Both the position numbers and the translations under genes were made by a program. DNA of 64,000 bases. Origin: Cyclina sinensis. Lineage: Eukaryota; Mollusca; Bivalvia; Venerida; Veneridae. The DNA is taken from the NCBI GenBank assembly GCA_012932295.1, contig JAAONU010000013.1, forward strand, positions 3,456,603-3,520,602, given 5' to 3'. Each line of letters begins with the position of its first letter. Position 1 is the stretch's first letter. Positions 1 through 12,967 of the stretch are shown piece after piece. A model generated the notes under the pieces. The model saw only the letters and a list, made by a program, of their open reading frames with translations. It searched no databases and was not told where the DNA came from.

Positions 1-1008
1 GGCTTATATGGGAAGACTTAAAAAAATTTCTTGTCTGAAACCACAAGGCCTAGAGACTAGATACTTGTAAGTAGCATTTTATAGTTAACCTTTTTCAAAG
101 ATTGTTGCAATTATTTCACTATAGGCTGAAAACTGACCCCTCCCAGGTGTCACTAGTTTTACATTGAGTTTGTGTAGGAAAAACTTTGATAATCTACTTT
201 TATGAAACTGTATGACCATGAGCTTATGTATTTTTTTATGTCAAATTTCATGTGTAACATGGCCTAGTAGACTTCTACCAAGTTTGTTCAAATCTTAGCC
301 CTTTGGGCCAAAATTGGACCTGCCCCCGGGTCACTAAGGCTAAAAATATACTTTTCAAATTTTCATCATACAGCCTTAATTTATTGACAGATATCTTAGA
401 TATTTGGTGTATAGGCACTTTGCATGAATCTCTGACATTCACTAGGGTCAAGGTCAAGGTCACCAAGGCTTAAAATAGATATTTATATTTTTCCTCTTAG
501 AATCTTCATTTATCTATCAATATCTGAGATATTTGGTATGTAGGTAATGTGCAAGAATCTCTACCCTTAGGTGGAGTTTAGGTCACACAGTCAAAGTCAA
601 GGTCACTAAGGCTAAAGTAAATTTTTCTACTTTTTGTCATAAACCCTTATTTATTGACTTATATTTTAAATATTTGGTGTATAGACACCTTGCATGAACC
701 TCTTCCATAATAAATTAGGTTTAAAGTCACCAGGCTGTATATAGATTTATTAACTTAACCTCAACATTATAGGGCCTTTATAATATAAACCAGTTTCTTT
801 GATATTTGGTATTAAGGTTCTTTGCATGGACCTCTAGCCTAAGGTTGGGTTTGAGGTCACTGGGTCAAGGTCACCACAGCTAATAATATATTTTTCTACT
901 TTCTGTCATTGGTGCACATACAAATCTTCAGTTAGAAGATCATGCGCTGCTTTTAACTTTTGCTTAGTACTCAGGTGAGTGATCCAGGGCCATCATGGCC
1001 CTCTTGTT
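1..1008 (+). mobile_element. AGCTCACC-family interspersed element, 3' portion
   Basis: The 3' terminus is clear: TCAGGTGAGT at 971, then a perfect stem-loop AGGGCCATCATGGCCCT at 986-1002, then CTTGTT. The same terminus recurs at 10.4, 19.6, 23.4 and 32.7 kb. The body repeats a unit of about 130-140 bp; the motif TATTTGGT falls at about 401, 530, 671 and 803, each time near 'aggtcac' phrases. The 5' end is not recognisable and may lie before the window. No protein is encoded. Assignment to a Helitron-like non-autonomous class is inference. Confidence 0.6.
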
Positions 1009-2174
1009 GTTTTTTTGGGAGCCATGACCCTACAGTGTTGTACTGAGAGTTCTGTGCTATATTAGAGTTCAGTTTAACAGTGTATGTTGAGAACTTACTA
1101 CTTTTTGGCCTAATATCACATGAAAATGTTTTCATTCTTTGCAGCCTAAAATAGTATTTGTTATATCACACTTTTCGATGTATTGTTTTTTCATTAAATC
1201 ACATCTTCATTTTACATTAAATATGTGGTGAAAAAGCTCATGAATGTCAGATGGCTTCTGTAATAGTCACCTAATTGTGCAAAAATCACAACTTGTTGAA
1301 TTTCTTAAAAGAGAATATGGTAAGTTATAATGCAACACCACTTCTAACCTATACAAACTAAGGTAATAAGTACTGAAAAGTTCCTGACTTAATTATAGGA
1401 TAAGAATCAAATGTATCGGGAACTTTAAGTTCTCTCAGAAGTATTAAATGAATTCATTTGAAAGCTTTCCATGATGGGTCAAATCATTGTCTTCTAAAGC
1501 GACTGTGTACAGGTGATTCTGGCATACCTGAAAACAACTTTATTTAAAATGAAAAGTGGATTTTTTTTTCACTATATATACATCACTTTGCATCAGTTAA
1601 TGATCCAGGGTAGTTATTTCTGTTCTTTGATTTACATAAAATGAAATTATTTTACCTTCTTATGTTTGAAATAAAGATTTTTTTTTCAGCTATGTTGAAA
1701 TCTGTTTGCGTTACTGTTAACTGTTATCTTTTTATGAATATGTACTTTTACCAGAAGTCATAAAACATTGTTGTTAAACACCTTATGGTAATTTAAAGTC
1801 ACTTTCAGTAGATTTTGTTTCATTGAAATTGTTTTTTAAATTTGAAACCTACTTAAAATCACTGTGGGATGATAATAACAATTTGTTTTGCCAGATGCAC
1901 GTGCCATTGAATGTTACTAAAGCATGCCTTAAACGGTCAGAAATTGAAACTGGTTGATTTCTATGAGCTTCTGTCCAAACTTGCATTGTAAATCTATTTG
2001 TTAATTATCATGTACTCTTAAGTTGGCCACTGAAGGTATTTTTTTCATAATTTAGAAAAGTTTGGAGGAGTGGAGTTTAACAAAATAAGAATTATTTAGT
2101 CTTGATTAATGATAATGTCATAACTCCATAAAGAAGAAATGCGTTTACAAGATTTTAATGCTCTTAAAGGGTGG
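1009..2174. other. AT-rich unassigned DNA
   Basis: I see no supported gene or repeat array here. An AATAAA-containing stretch near 1671 could be a plus-strand poly(A) signal, but no coding exon upstream supports it. Confidence 0.5.
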
Positions 2175-2760
2175 CATTAAATAGTCACACTGTCCATCCA
2201 TTATTCTTATGTCTGTCCATTCATCCATCTATCCCATTTTCTTTGCACAACTTCTCCTACAATTGTCATGTGATTTTCACCAAACTTTCACACAATGATC
2301 GATCATTATCAAGTGCCAAAGTGCATATACTCCAGCTTTTGCAGTGCAAGTATCTTGGGCAGAATTATTGTCCTTTGTTTAATTTTACTTTATATTTCTT
2401 TAAAGCGCAACTCCTCTTACATTTCCCACATGATTTTCACCAAACTTTCATAGAATGATCACTATCACATGCCAAAGTACATATTTTCAGACTTTTTCAA
2501 TTCGAGTATTTTTGATATAGTTATTGCCTTTTATTAATTTTGCTTCCTATTGCTTCTGTGCACAGGTTCTCTTTCATTTCTCATGCAGTTATAAAATTTC
2601 ACCCACTTTTTACAGAATGATCATTATCAAGTGCTGCAAAGCATATACTTGGGCTTTAGCGATTCAGTTATTTTTGGCAGAGTTATTGGCCTTTGTTTAA
2701 TTTTACTTAATATTGTTGCTGTGTGCAACTCCTACAATTTTATGACATAAATATATTTTT
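2175..2760 (+). repeat. Interspersed element core with ~160-bp tandem units
   Basis: Three related units are spaced about 160 bp apart: 'caccaaactttcac' at 2278, 'caccaaactttcat' at 2438 and 'cacccactttttac' at 2600. Each is followed by 'agaatgatc'-like sequence and 'aagtgc...aaag.gcatat'. The 5' side carries a degenerate GTCC/ATCC tract (2205-2235), as in the other tandem-core elements of this window. The termini are too eroded to define. Confidence 0.5.
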
Positions 2761-2989
2761 GCCTATGGTGTTCAGTTGGACCATAAAAATCCAAAAGTTT
2801 AAAAGGTAAGAAACTGTTTAAAAACACTTTTTCTGTAAAAGGCCTGTGGTGACCTATGGGTACAAAACACTAGATCAGTATCTTTTGAAACACTTCAGTT
2901 TTGGATTTTTTTATTTTACCAGCCATGCATTTAGGTAAATGACATAAAATAGTCTTACCCCTAGATGTATGGGTACTTTGTTAGGTTCA

Positions 2990-4153
2990 CAGACATTCTG
3001 GCACAAAGTTATAAGCTACCATGACTCTGACCATTGCCATGTTTTGGTGCCATTCATGTCTGTAAGACACATTTCTTGTTTCATAATTATGTAGTGTAAT
3101 GTTAAAAATGCTGGCTTGACAATATCTTGGACAAATCTGAAACTGGGTCATATAGGTTCAGAAACTTGTTCACCAGCTTGTTACCACTCTAGAGGACACA
3201 TTTTTTAAAGAACTTAAGAAAGTTAGTGTTAATGACATCTTTTTCGAGAATAAAACTGAGTCATTTAGTGTCAAAAATTGGTCATCAGCACATATCAAGA
3301 AGAAAATATTTGCAACTGTAGAAGTCACACTTTTATCAAAATTGTCCTGAAACTTGGTTAGAATATTAATATTTTGTCTTATGATCTATCTATAGGATGA
3401 GTTTGAAACAAAACTAGGTCACCAGCTCAGATCAGAGAAAAATCTGCTTAATAATGTTAGTTTGTTATTTTGGACCCAGTCTTTTTGAAATTTGGTCAGA
3501 ATGTTTTTTTCTGATGATCTTTAGGAATTGATTGACAGCTGAGCCATGTTAAATAAAAACTAGGTCACCAGATTAGACTAGTATTAAAACCTTGTGAAGA
3601 CTACAGAGGTAACATTTTGGACACAATCTTCATGAAACTTGATGTGAATGTTTATCTTGATGATCTTCAAGAAGATTTTGACACTTGGTCACATTAAGCC
3701 AAAAACTTTGTCAGCAGTTTCAAAAATGGAAGCTCATGTGAATACTGCAAAGGTTACATTATGAAACCAATCTTCAGGTATTTTTTTTTTGCAGATCTTT
3801 ATTTGGAAGATCTCTTCTTGAAACTGGGTTCTATTAGATCAAAAACTAACTTACTAGATAAGATAAAAAAAAAAACTTGTGGACACTTTAGAGGTCAGTT
3901 GTTATCCCCCGCTCTCAGATTTGATCAAATGTTATAGTCACTAAGGGTAAAAAACAAGGTAATTGACCAGGTAGAAAGAAGGTATCATTAATCACAAAAC
4001 CAAGTCAGAGTTATTGTCTTAATAATCTTGTTCTAGTAACAAAAACAAGGTCATTTGACTTCAGTTAATTATATACTTTACCTTATTTTTTCAATAAGGA
4101 AAGTCATAATGGTACCCAGGTGAATGAAATAGAATCATAACGACCTTCTTGTT
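2990..4153 (+). mobile_element. Degraded AGCTCACC-family element
   Basis: Internal phrases such as 'aaactaggtcacca' and 'cctagaggt / tagaggtcac' recur about every 130 bp. The right end (CAGGTGAATG at 4117, then 'cgaccttcttgtt' at 4141-4153) aligns by eye with the better preserved 3' end at 19568-19606, but its stem-loop has decayed. The left boundary is approximate. Confidence 0.45.
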
Positions 4154-4879
4154 ACACTTATTTGCTATTTGGCTGAAGTATATCTCTTTATTTGCCTTTT
4201 AGTTTCAGCATTTGTCAAGTAAAAATTGGGGTTTTTTTGTAGTTGTTTTTTTTCCTTTTTTTTGTTTTGTTTAGAAATTCACACAGATGGTGTAATTTTA
4301 ATAGCTCTGACAGTTTTTTGTATTTTCAGATATTTGCTTTTCCTTAATTGAAATAAGAGAGAGAAGTTCATTAAGAAAAAAAATGATTAGCTAGTAATCA
4401 GAGCTATAAGATTGTTGGCTTTTTCTAAGATTTCCAGAATGGAAATTTAATTGCCACTTTGTATTACTTGTAAGGACATAATTATTGTTTTTTTTCTTGA
4501 ATGGATATAAGAAAATACATTTCTGAAGACAGACCAGACAGAATGAATAATTGAATTAGAGTAAATGTTCATTATGGAGAACTTGGTATCAATCCTTTGC
4601 ATAATAAATGAAAGTAATATATTTTTTGTGGATTTTTCAGGGACAGGACAAAAAGTAAAAAAATATAATCGTACCTTAAATTCTGGTGGATGAACTAAAA
4701 TTGAAACTAAATGCTTTTTGTCCTGATGAATTTCTTTATTCTTCAGACATTTTGAAACAGCCAATTTGTTTTTTTTTATTGATGACTAACAATGCACTTT
4801 TTAAATTACAGCAGTGACTTATTATAACTTTTTATTTTAACACAATAGCTTATTTTTTACTTCCCATTTTACAAAAGTA
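4154..4879. other. AT-rich unassigned DNA
   Basis: T-rich tracts (about 4230-4275) and no supportable gene. A short minus-strand open frame at 4447-4764 has no recognisable domain and no coding-like composition. Confidence 0.4.
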
Positions 4880-6410
4880 ACTTATTGTGTACATTTTGTT
4901 TCCCAACAATGACTTATTATCTTTTTTCTTCTTTTACAAAAAAGACTTATTATGCACCTTTTATTTTACAACAACTGTTTGTGTACTTCCTATCCTTTAC
5001 AACCATAACTTATTGTGTACTTCCATTTCTTTACAACAATATCTTATTGTGTACTTCCCATTCTTTACACAATATCTTATTGTATACTTCCCTTTCTTTA
5101 CAACAATATCTTATTGTGTACTTCCCATTCTTTACAACAATAACTAAGTGTGTACTTCCCTTTCTTTACAACAATATCTAATTGTGTACTTCCCCATTCT
5201 TTACAACAATAACTTATTGTGTACTTCCCATTCTTTACAACAATAACTAAGTGTGTACTTCCCTTTCTTTACAACAATATCTAATTGTGAACTTCCCCAT
5301 TCTTTACACAATATCTTATTGTATACTTCCCATTCTTTACACAATATCTTATTGTATACTTCCCATTCTTTACACAATATCTTATTGTGTACTTCCCATT
5401 CTTTACACAATATCTTATTGTATACTTCCCTTTCTTTACAACAATATCTTATTGTGTACTTCCCATTCTTTACAACAATAACTAAGTGTGTACTTCCCTT
5501 TCTTTACAACAATATCTAATTGTGAACTTCCCCATTCTTTACAACAATAACTTATTGTGTACTTCCCATTCTTTACAACAATAACTAAGTGTGTACTTCC
5601 CTTTCTTTACAACAATATCTAATTGTGAACTTCCCCATTCTTTACACAATATCTTATTGTATACTTCCCATTCTTTACACAATATCTTATTGTATACTTC
5701 CCATTCTTTACACAGTATCTTATTGTGTACTTCCCTTTCTTTACAACAATATCTTATTGTGTACTTCCCATTCTTTACAACAATAACTAAGTGTGTACTT
5801 CCCTTTCTTTACAACAATATCTAATTGTGTACTTCCCCATTCTTTACAACAATAACTTATTGTGTACTTCCCTTTCTTTACAACAATATCTTATTGTGTA
5901 CTTCCCATTCTTTACAACAATAACTTATTGTGTACTTCCCTTTCTTTACAACAATAACTTATTGTGTACTTCCCTTTCTTTACAACAATAACTTATTGTG
6001 TACTTCCCATTCTTTACAACAATAACTTATTGTGTACTTCCCTTTCTTTGCAAATACATGTTATTGTGTACTTCCCCATTCTTTACAACAATAACTTATT
6101 GTGTACTTCCCTTTCTTTGCAAATATATGTTATTGTGTACTTCCCCATTCTTTACAACAATAACTTATTGTGTACTTCCCATTCTTTACAACAATAACTT
6201 ATTGTGTACTTCCCTTTCTTTGCAAATATATGTTATTGTGTACTTCCCCATTCTTTACAACAATAACTTATTGTGTACTTCCCTTTCTTTGCAAATATAT
6301 GTTATTGTGTACTTCCCCATTCTTTACAACAATAACTTATTGTGTACTTCCCTTTCTTTACACCAATAACTTATTGTACTTCCCTATCCTTTACAACAAT
6401 ATCGTATTGT
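4880..6410. repeat. ~33-34-bp minisatellite, homogeneous core
   Basis: There are about 45 head-to-tail units built on TGTACTTCCC plus TTCTTTACAACAATA. Subtypes differ in the spacer: 'caatatcttattgt', 'caataactaagtgt', 'acacaatatcttattgta' and, from 6048, 'tttgcaaatatatgttattg'. Subtypes are not random. The phrase AACTAAGTGTGTAC ends at about 5148, 5251, 5486, 5589 and 5791, which gives a higher-order pattern. Long open frames across this region are a by-product of units that are multiples of three. Confidence 0.95.
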
Positions 6411-7590
6411 GTTGTTTCCATTTTTACATAATAACTTTTTGTATATGTCCTTTTTTCCCTTTTTAGAAAATAACTTAATGTGTACTTCCCATTTCTACAA
6501 CAATAACTCCTTGTATACTTATGATTTTATATCACTGACTTAATATGACTTTTCATTTTTGAATTTAATGATGTACTTCACATTTTACAACTATAACTTA
6601 TTGTGTATTTCTTATTTTAGAACAGTATCTTCTTGCATACTTCCTGTTTCAGAACTTCTTATAATTGTGTTCTTACCATTTTACAACATCTTATTGTGTA
6701 CAACACAAATATTATCTACTTCTCATTTTACAACAATGACTTATTTGTACTTTCCATTTTACAGCAATGACTTTATTATATACTTTTACAGCAATAACTT
6801 CATTATGTACTTCCCATTTTACAACAGTGACTTTATTATGTACTTCCCATTTTACACGAATGACTTCATAATGTACTTCCCATTTTACATCAATAACTTC
6901 ATTATGAGCTTCCCATTTTACAACAATAACTTCATTATGTACTTACCATTTGACAGCAATAACTTCATCATGTACTTTCTATTTTACAACAATGACTTCA
7001 TCATTTACTTTCCATTTGACAACAAAAACTTCATTATGTACTTTCCATTTTGCAACAATGACTTCATCATGTACTTCCCATTTGACAACAATAACTTCAT
7101 TATGTACTTTCCATTTTACAACAATAATTCATTGTGTACCTCACATTTTACAACAATGTCTTTATTCTTTACTTCCCATTTTAAATTAATGACTTTATTA
7201 TGTTCTTCCCATTTTACAACAATAATTTTCATTATGTACTTCCCATTTTACAACAATAACTTCATTATGTACTTCCTATTTTGCAACAATGACTTCATTA
7301 TGTACTTTCCATTTTACAACAATAATTCATTGTGTACCTCACATTTTAAAACAATGACTTTATTATTTACTTCCCATTTTACATCAATGACTTTATTATG
7401 TTCTTACCATTTTACAGCAATGACTTCATCATGTACTTTCCATTTTACAACAATGACTTTATTATGTACCTCACATTTTACAACAATCACTTTATTATGT
7501 ACTTCCCATTTTACAACAGTAATTCATTATGTACTTCACATTTTACACAAATTACTTACTGTTTATTTTCTAATTTACAACAATGATGTA
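6411..7590. repeat. Diverged flank of the same minisatellite (33-bp units)
   Basis: Units of about 33 bp continue but are more diverged: TACTTCCCATTTTACAAC followed by AATGACTTCATTATG. An 11-codon period keeps a long frame open from 6559 to 7695, giving a repetitive N/F/Y/M-rich translation with no domain. I treat this as non-coding. The gradient from homogeneous core to diverged flank is the usual sign of array growth at one side. Confidence 0.9.
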
Positions 7591-7997
7591 TTTCAAATCA
7601 GTACCTTGTTTTTTTTAAATTTTTTTATGGCATCCAGATTTGAACTAAATCATAAAAAAAGAAATAAGGTTTTACTTAGGATTTATTTTAGGTGACCCTG
7701 AACTTGTTATAATGGTAATCTGGAGAGCTCAATGAACTGTTATGGTTATAGTGTTTGGAAAACAAAATGTAGATGTAAACACAAGAGACTTTATTTATCA
7801 TGGTAAACAAAACTTTAATTATACTCTCTGTCAATATATATGATATGTTTGAACATTTTGAAATTGTTATTGGAAAATGCAGATGGGTTGCATGTCTAGT
7901 GTTATATAGTTCTAAGAGATTCAGTAACATTCTCAGAGCTTATAATTTTGTCTTTATTTGAAAGATATAAATAAGTTGAATCAAGTCCTAAAAAATC

Positions 7998-8312
7998 TTT
8001 GAAGATACATAACTTATGTGTTAGAGTCTTACAAACTTTGAAGATACATAACTTAAGTGTAAGAGTCTTACAAACTTTGAAGATACATAACTTATGTGTT
8101 AGAGTCTTACAAACTTTGAAGATACATACTTATGTGTTAGAGTCTTACAAACTTTGAAGATACATAACTTATGTGTCAGAGTCTTACAAACTTTGAAGAT
8201 ACATAACTTATGTGTCAGAGTCTTACAAACTTTGAAGATACATAACTTATATGTTAGAGTCTTACAAACTTTGAAGGTACATAACTTATATGTTGGCGTC
8301 TTACAAACTTTG
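7998..8312. repeat. 39-bp minisatellite, 8 copies
   Basis: Eight nearly identical units contain TTTGAAGATACATAAC followed by GAGTCTTACAAAC. Differences between units are single bases (e.g. tgtgttag/tgtgtcag/tatgttag). The homogeneity suggests recent expansion. Confidence 0.95.
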
Positions 8313-9116
8313 AGCTGACCCCTGATAATTTCATTCTAATGCTGCTGCCCTTTATTTTTCAAGGTTGCACTTATATTTTTTTTTGGTTGTGTAGAATAAT
8401 AAAAAATGATATCTGCAATACTTCCCATATTTTATAAATAACATGACATTTTCTGGGAATATGAGAGGTAATGCAGTTTTCTAGTTTGAGATAAACCATA
8501 TATAAATAATGGTTGTTAGCACTTTTTTTGGTATTTCCTTGCTGTATTTAGAAAAGATGATTATTTCCTTTCTTAAGTCTTTTAAATCTAGACCATCTAG
8601 CTCCTAAATTTTAAAGTTATTTATTGATTCAGATAAAGGTTCTAGTGAGCTATCAGTTTATTACAGATTATTTACATTCAAATACGTTGTTCATTTTCTA
8701 AAAGCATGCTTTTTAAAATCAATCTATTAACATTAATCAAGCAGTCAATATTCCTCTGCTGTACCCAAGACATAAATTAACTACAGAAAACATGTCATAA
8801 CTTTTCAAACATTGTATCAGTCTAATATTTTGAAGATCATTGGTACCTGACCAAATGATTATGTTTATGAAAACCAAGCAGACATTGTTAGTATGTTTTT
8901 CTAAATGATTTCTTGGTAGAGATTGAAACTGGTCAAAAATCAAGTAATTGTCTTGAAGGAAAAGCTTGTGAACATGCAAAATGGTTGTCTTGTTGATCTC
9001 TGTCTCAAGATTGAAATAATTTACATGGAGGTAGTCAAATTTGTCAAGTCTTATCTTTGTTTGACAAATAACAATGTAAATTTGATTATGTTATGATTTC
9101 AGTAACAACTGTGGTA
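8313..9116. other. Unassigned DNA, possibly eroded repeat
   Basis: No supportable gene. Scattered phrases ('gatcattggtacctgacc', 'gaaactggtcaaaaat') resemble the interiors of the AGCTCACC elements, but no units can be aligned with confidence. Confidence 0.3.
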
Positions 9117-9163
9117 CTCAGCTAGGTGGGCAAAGTAGAGCCGTCTTGGCCCATTTGCTTCCA
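9117..9163 (+). mobile_element. Possible eroded AGCTCACC 3' terminus
   Basis: ACTCAGCTAGGTGGGC followed by 'agccgtcttggcccattt' resembles the ACTCAGGTGAGC plus GGGCCATC.TGGCCCT terminus seen elsewhere, with several substitutions. Low confidence. Confidence 0.25.
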
Positions 9164-9459
9164 TTCACTCCAGAAAAGGGAAACTGTGATACCATGTAAT
9201 GTTAAAATGATATTAAAATCTGTGTTCATTTACCAGTATGATGGCAAATTTCTGTGAACCGTATGTTTGAACATCTCTCATAATAGTAATAACAACTCAA
9301 AGCCTTTAAAGCACTGAAAAACTGTGGATGGATAGGAGGTGAAATTTCATACCAAGGCACACATTTTGCTTTTGTAATCATCCCTCTATTTGGGATCAAT
9401 AGAGATGGACGACATTTCCTTTGGTGTCAAAGTTTTTATACATCTAGAAGAGTAAGCAT

Positions 9460-10410
9460 GACTTTACTTGTTTGTCTGTCAGTCTGTCTCTTAGTCCAAG
9501 CATACAAATGAATACTTAGTGCTTTTTGGAACAAGAGGTAACAGTAATCTTGTTCCACAAATTTTTAGGTGGCTATAAATGCTCTGTAGTGGCAAAAAAG
9601 GAATGATGGGAACATGTCAATTAAAAAGAAACCCATAAGAATTGCTATTTAAGAAAATGAAAGCTAATTAAAGATTGAAATGACCATGTAATTGGTTCAT
9701 TAACACTAAAGAGGTTACATTTTTGACCTGATTATCATGAAACTTGATCAGAATGTTTGTCTTAATAAGATGTTGGACAAGATTTAATATGGGTCATGTC
9801 TGACTGAAAACTAGGTAACAAGGCTAAATCAAAGAAAAACCTTATTAATCACTCTATAGACCACATTTTTTGTTCAAATGACATGAAAGTTTGTGTCAGA
9901 ATGTTTGTCTTGGTGATATCTAGGTCATAGCTGAATTTAGATCATCTTGGTCAAAAACTAGGTCACACGGTCAAAACATTGAAAAACCTTGTTAACTCTC
10001 TAGAGGCTACATTTTCTTTCCGAATGTCATGAAAATTTTTAGAATATCAAGTTTGGATATTGGTCATCGGTCATGAGATCAAAACACAGATTTACCTTGT
10101 TAAAACACTAGAGGCATTTTTTGTTCTAAATAGCATGAAAACTTGCCAGAAGGTTCGTCTTAATAATCTCTAATATGGGTTATCTTATTTTAAAAACTAG
10201 GTCTGATAGTCAAAATATAGAGGCTACATTTTCTTTCCAAATATCATGAAAATTTGTCATAATGTTTGTCTTGATGATATCTAGGTCAATTTCTAATAAT
10301 TGTTATCTGATTTCCTGAACCAACCTCATCTTATCATGGGTTCTAGAGTTATGGCCCCTTAGCAATGGGATGCAGGTCATTGATGAAGGGCCATCATGGT
10401 CCTCTTGTTT
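9460..10410 (+). mobile_element. AGCTCACC-family element with ~130-bp core units
   Basis: The left part has a TTTGTCTGTCAGTCTGTC tract. Repeated units carry 'cataaactaggt', 'ctctagaggctacatttt' and 'atgaaaatttgtcagaatgttt'. The right end is AAGGGCCATCATGGTCCT (10386-10403) plus CTTGTTT. The TIR copy before the stem-loop is decayed ('gatgcaggtcattgatg'). Confidence 0.55.
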
Positions 10411-10783
10411 CTCTTTCAGTCTAGCACTCTCTATCTTAAAGTCTCCAGTAATTTTGTCCTTGGAATAAAAATGTCTACAAGGTGAGCTGACAAACGAACA
10501 AACACTGGAAGAAAGAAATGAATAAAAAAATGAAAGAGCAAATGAATGATTGAATAAATTACATATAAAATTGATTTCATTACATGGCCAGTTTTGTGAT
10601 AATGTTGAATTTTTAAGTTCTTTCATCTGACGTCAACTGAACACTCTTCTGAAGACTTACTTGATTCAAAATGAGGCCAGTGAACAATGACCATTGCAAA
10701 ATTTGAGTTTCTGCATAAATTTGTGCCTCCTGTCAAGCAAACAGTTTAATATGGGCTGTGATGGTTGATAGCTGTCTTGCAGT

Positions 10784-10814
10784 AATAAACTATCATAGTA
10801 GTTCATAGTTTATT
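10784..10814. repeat. Short perfect inverted repeat
   Basis: Ten-base arms AATAAACTAT and ATAGTTTATT separated by 11 bases. Nearby sequence also carries CATGGT/ACCATG alternations up to 10900. No function is assigned. Confidence 0.6.
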
Positions 10815-11336
10815 GCATCAGGGTTATACATGGTTTATTATACATGGACTGTCATGGTTGATCATGGTCATACAACCATGAACTATTGTGGTTTACCATA
10901 CTAGGTCATGTGCTTTTTCCTCTGGGCAGTGCTTATCATGTTTTACAGATTGTAAGATGCATTTCAGCGAAAAAGAAAGCACTGCTTATGAACCTTCCAC
11001 TTTTAAAAACAAGAACCTCTCGTTGATTTGAATGGAGTGGCATCACACACATAATTGCACTGATCATTATGTGTCATTGTTGTATCTTAATTGCCTTAAT
11101 TGCAGCATTTTACTAGTCTAGGGTATGTAAAATCTTGTGTCATTACATTGTTTTGCTGTTTTGACTGCACACTGTCATAACATTAAAGAAAATTGTATGC
11201 TGGACTGGTGATGAAAAATAAATGCATTGACCAATTCTAGGCATTTTCTATATATGCTGGAAGGATACAACCAACAGCAGTTAATGATAGGATTGCTCGC
11301 AATAAATAATGATACTGGTTCAAGGTCTTTTCTATA

Positions 11337-11382
11337 ATGATGATAATGGTGATGATAGTGATGATGATGGTGATGATGATAC
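11337..11382. repeat. (GAT)n-type microsatellite, imperfect
   Basis: Runs of GATGATGGTGATGAT-type trinucleotides with scattered substitutions. Confidence 0.85.
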
Positions 11383-12967
11383 TGTTGCAGGAATATTGTT
11401 AAGAAAACAATTCTGTTACTATTGTATTTGATTACTGGTAATGGTCAGTGCATATTTTAGGCATACTAATGTTAAACATTGTATTTGGTTGATTTATTTT
11501 CATTCAGGAGAGTGGAGAGGTGGGGAGCGGGGTCTTGGACCGATTGAGATTTGAAAATTTCCAGAGGCCTTATTTAAAACATAAAGTATCTCTAGGTTTG
11601 ATTAAGCTCTTTGATTTGGAATTTGACTTGAACATTTTGAATTTTCAGGCATATTTGAATGTATTTTCTATAAAAATTTGTGTGAGGGCTAAAACCTAAT
11701 TCACAAAGTAAATTGAAATTTAAACAAATAAGAGACCATCTGATTTTTTTTATTTAACTGTTATCCTTAAGTTGGTTCTGTAACAAATGATTAAAATGTT
11801 GTCCATCTAATCATGCCATCTGAAAACTGGGGCTGTGACATGTTTGTCTTAGTGCAGCAAAGTGTTTCTTTCTCTGTATGTGGCCAGCTTTTATTAAGTA
11901 TACCACTGTGAACATTGTTTTCTAGTTCATTGATTGTCTGTTAGACTGAGATGCTTGATATTTCTTGATGTATTCTGCCTATTCGAAATAAACTCACCCA
12001 AGATAATTATGCAAATGATGGAGTCTTTTACAAAAATTACTGTCCTTAAATATTGACTTAAGTTTGAATAGCAGTACAATCTCATATAAATGTAACAATG
12101 AAAGATATGGCTCTTAGTAGATACATTTAAGATGTTTATTTTAAGCTCACCAGAACACAACACCTCCGTTGTGATTTTTATTTTCAGATAGTCTGTAAAG
12201 TTTCTTAACCCCTAGGGCAACAAGTATATATTAGGTAGTGTAATCTAATACTAGGAAAACAATCCAGAAAAGCACATCAGACATTCTATGACTCCCTTTT
12301 AGACTGAAGAAGGAAGTTTGCCATTTGTTCAAAGTATTGATGTAATTAAATTTAAGGGCAGAATTTTGTAATTGTTAGTTTAACTGCCTCTGAAAATAAT
12401 GCAATAATGATAACATTAATACATGCTAAGTAAAATATATAAACGTTTTTGCCAAGAAAAAATATACTAAATGGAATAAATATACAGTCCAACTTGTGCT
12501 ATCGACCACCCGCTAGTAGCCACCACCTGTCAGCAATGACCATTTTGATTTCTCCCTGATGAATATTACTATATAATGACCCCTGAATAACAAGAACCTG
12601 TTTTCCGTGACCAGCGACCAGTGTTTTCACATCCCAAAAGGCCAATTATCACCCGAACAACGACCATTGTCACCAATTTGTCTGACTATTGTTTTGTTAA
12701 TGTCAATTAAGCAAACCATAGAAAGGTGTGAATAACACCTTGGTTGTTTGGTCTTCACATCGTCTTTATCAACAAAGGTGAAACTTGATTGAAATTTAAT
12801 CTTAGATAATTAGTGCCACCTGTGTCGCTAGTTTGATTATTTTTTTTTCAGTACATAAATAAAGCAGTGCCAAGGGAAGGAGCTCTTAAAGACAATATTA
12901 AATCTAATTGAATGACAGACAAATTTAAATTTATTAACTAATTTAAATGGTTATATGCATTTTTATT

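Larger units (their letters stand above)
10411..12482. other. AT-rich unassigned DNA with small simple repeats
   Basis: No supportable gene. Two local structures are visible: a 10-bp-arm hairpin AATAAACTAT / ATAGTTTATT (10784-10793 with 10805-10814), and a GAT/GGT trinucleotide tract at about 11337-11382. A few candidate open frames (e.g. 11927-12163 minus) show no domain. Confidence 0.5.

Noticed and set aside
4880..6410. CRISPR-like array of ~33-bp repeats
   Set aside because: Units are contiguous with no unique spacers and the genome is eukaryotic; it is a minisatellite.
6559..7695. 378-codon plus-strand open frame
   Set aside because: It is a translation of 33-bp minisatellite units (11-codon period, F/Y/N/M-rich); no domain, and stops are avoided only because of the unit length.
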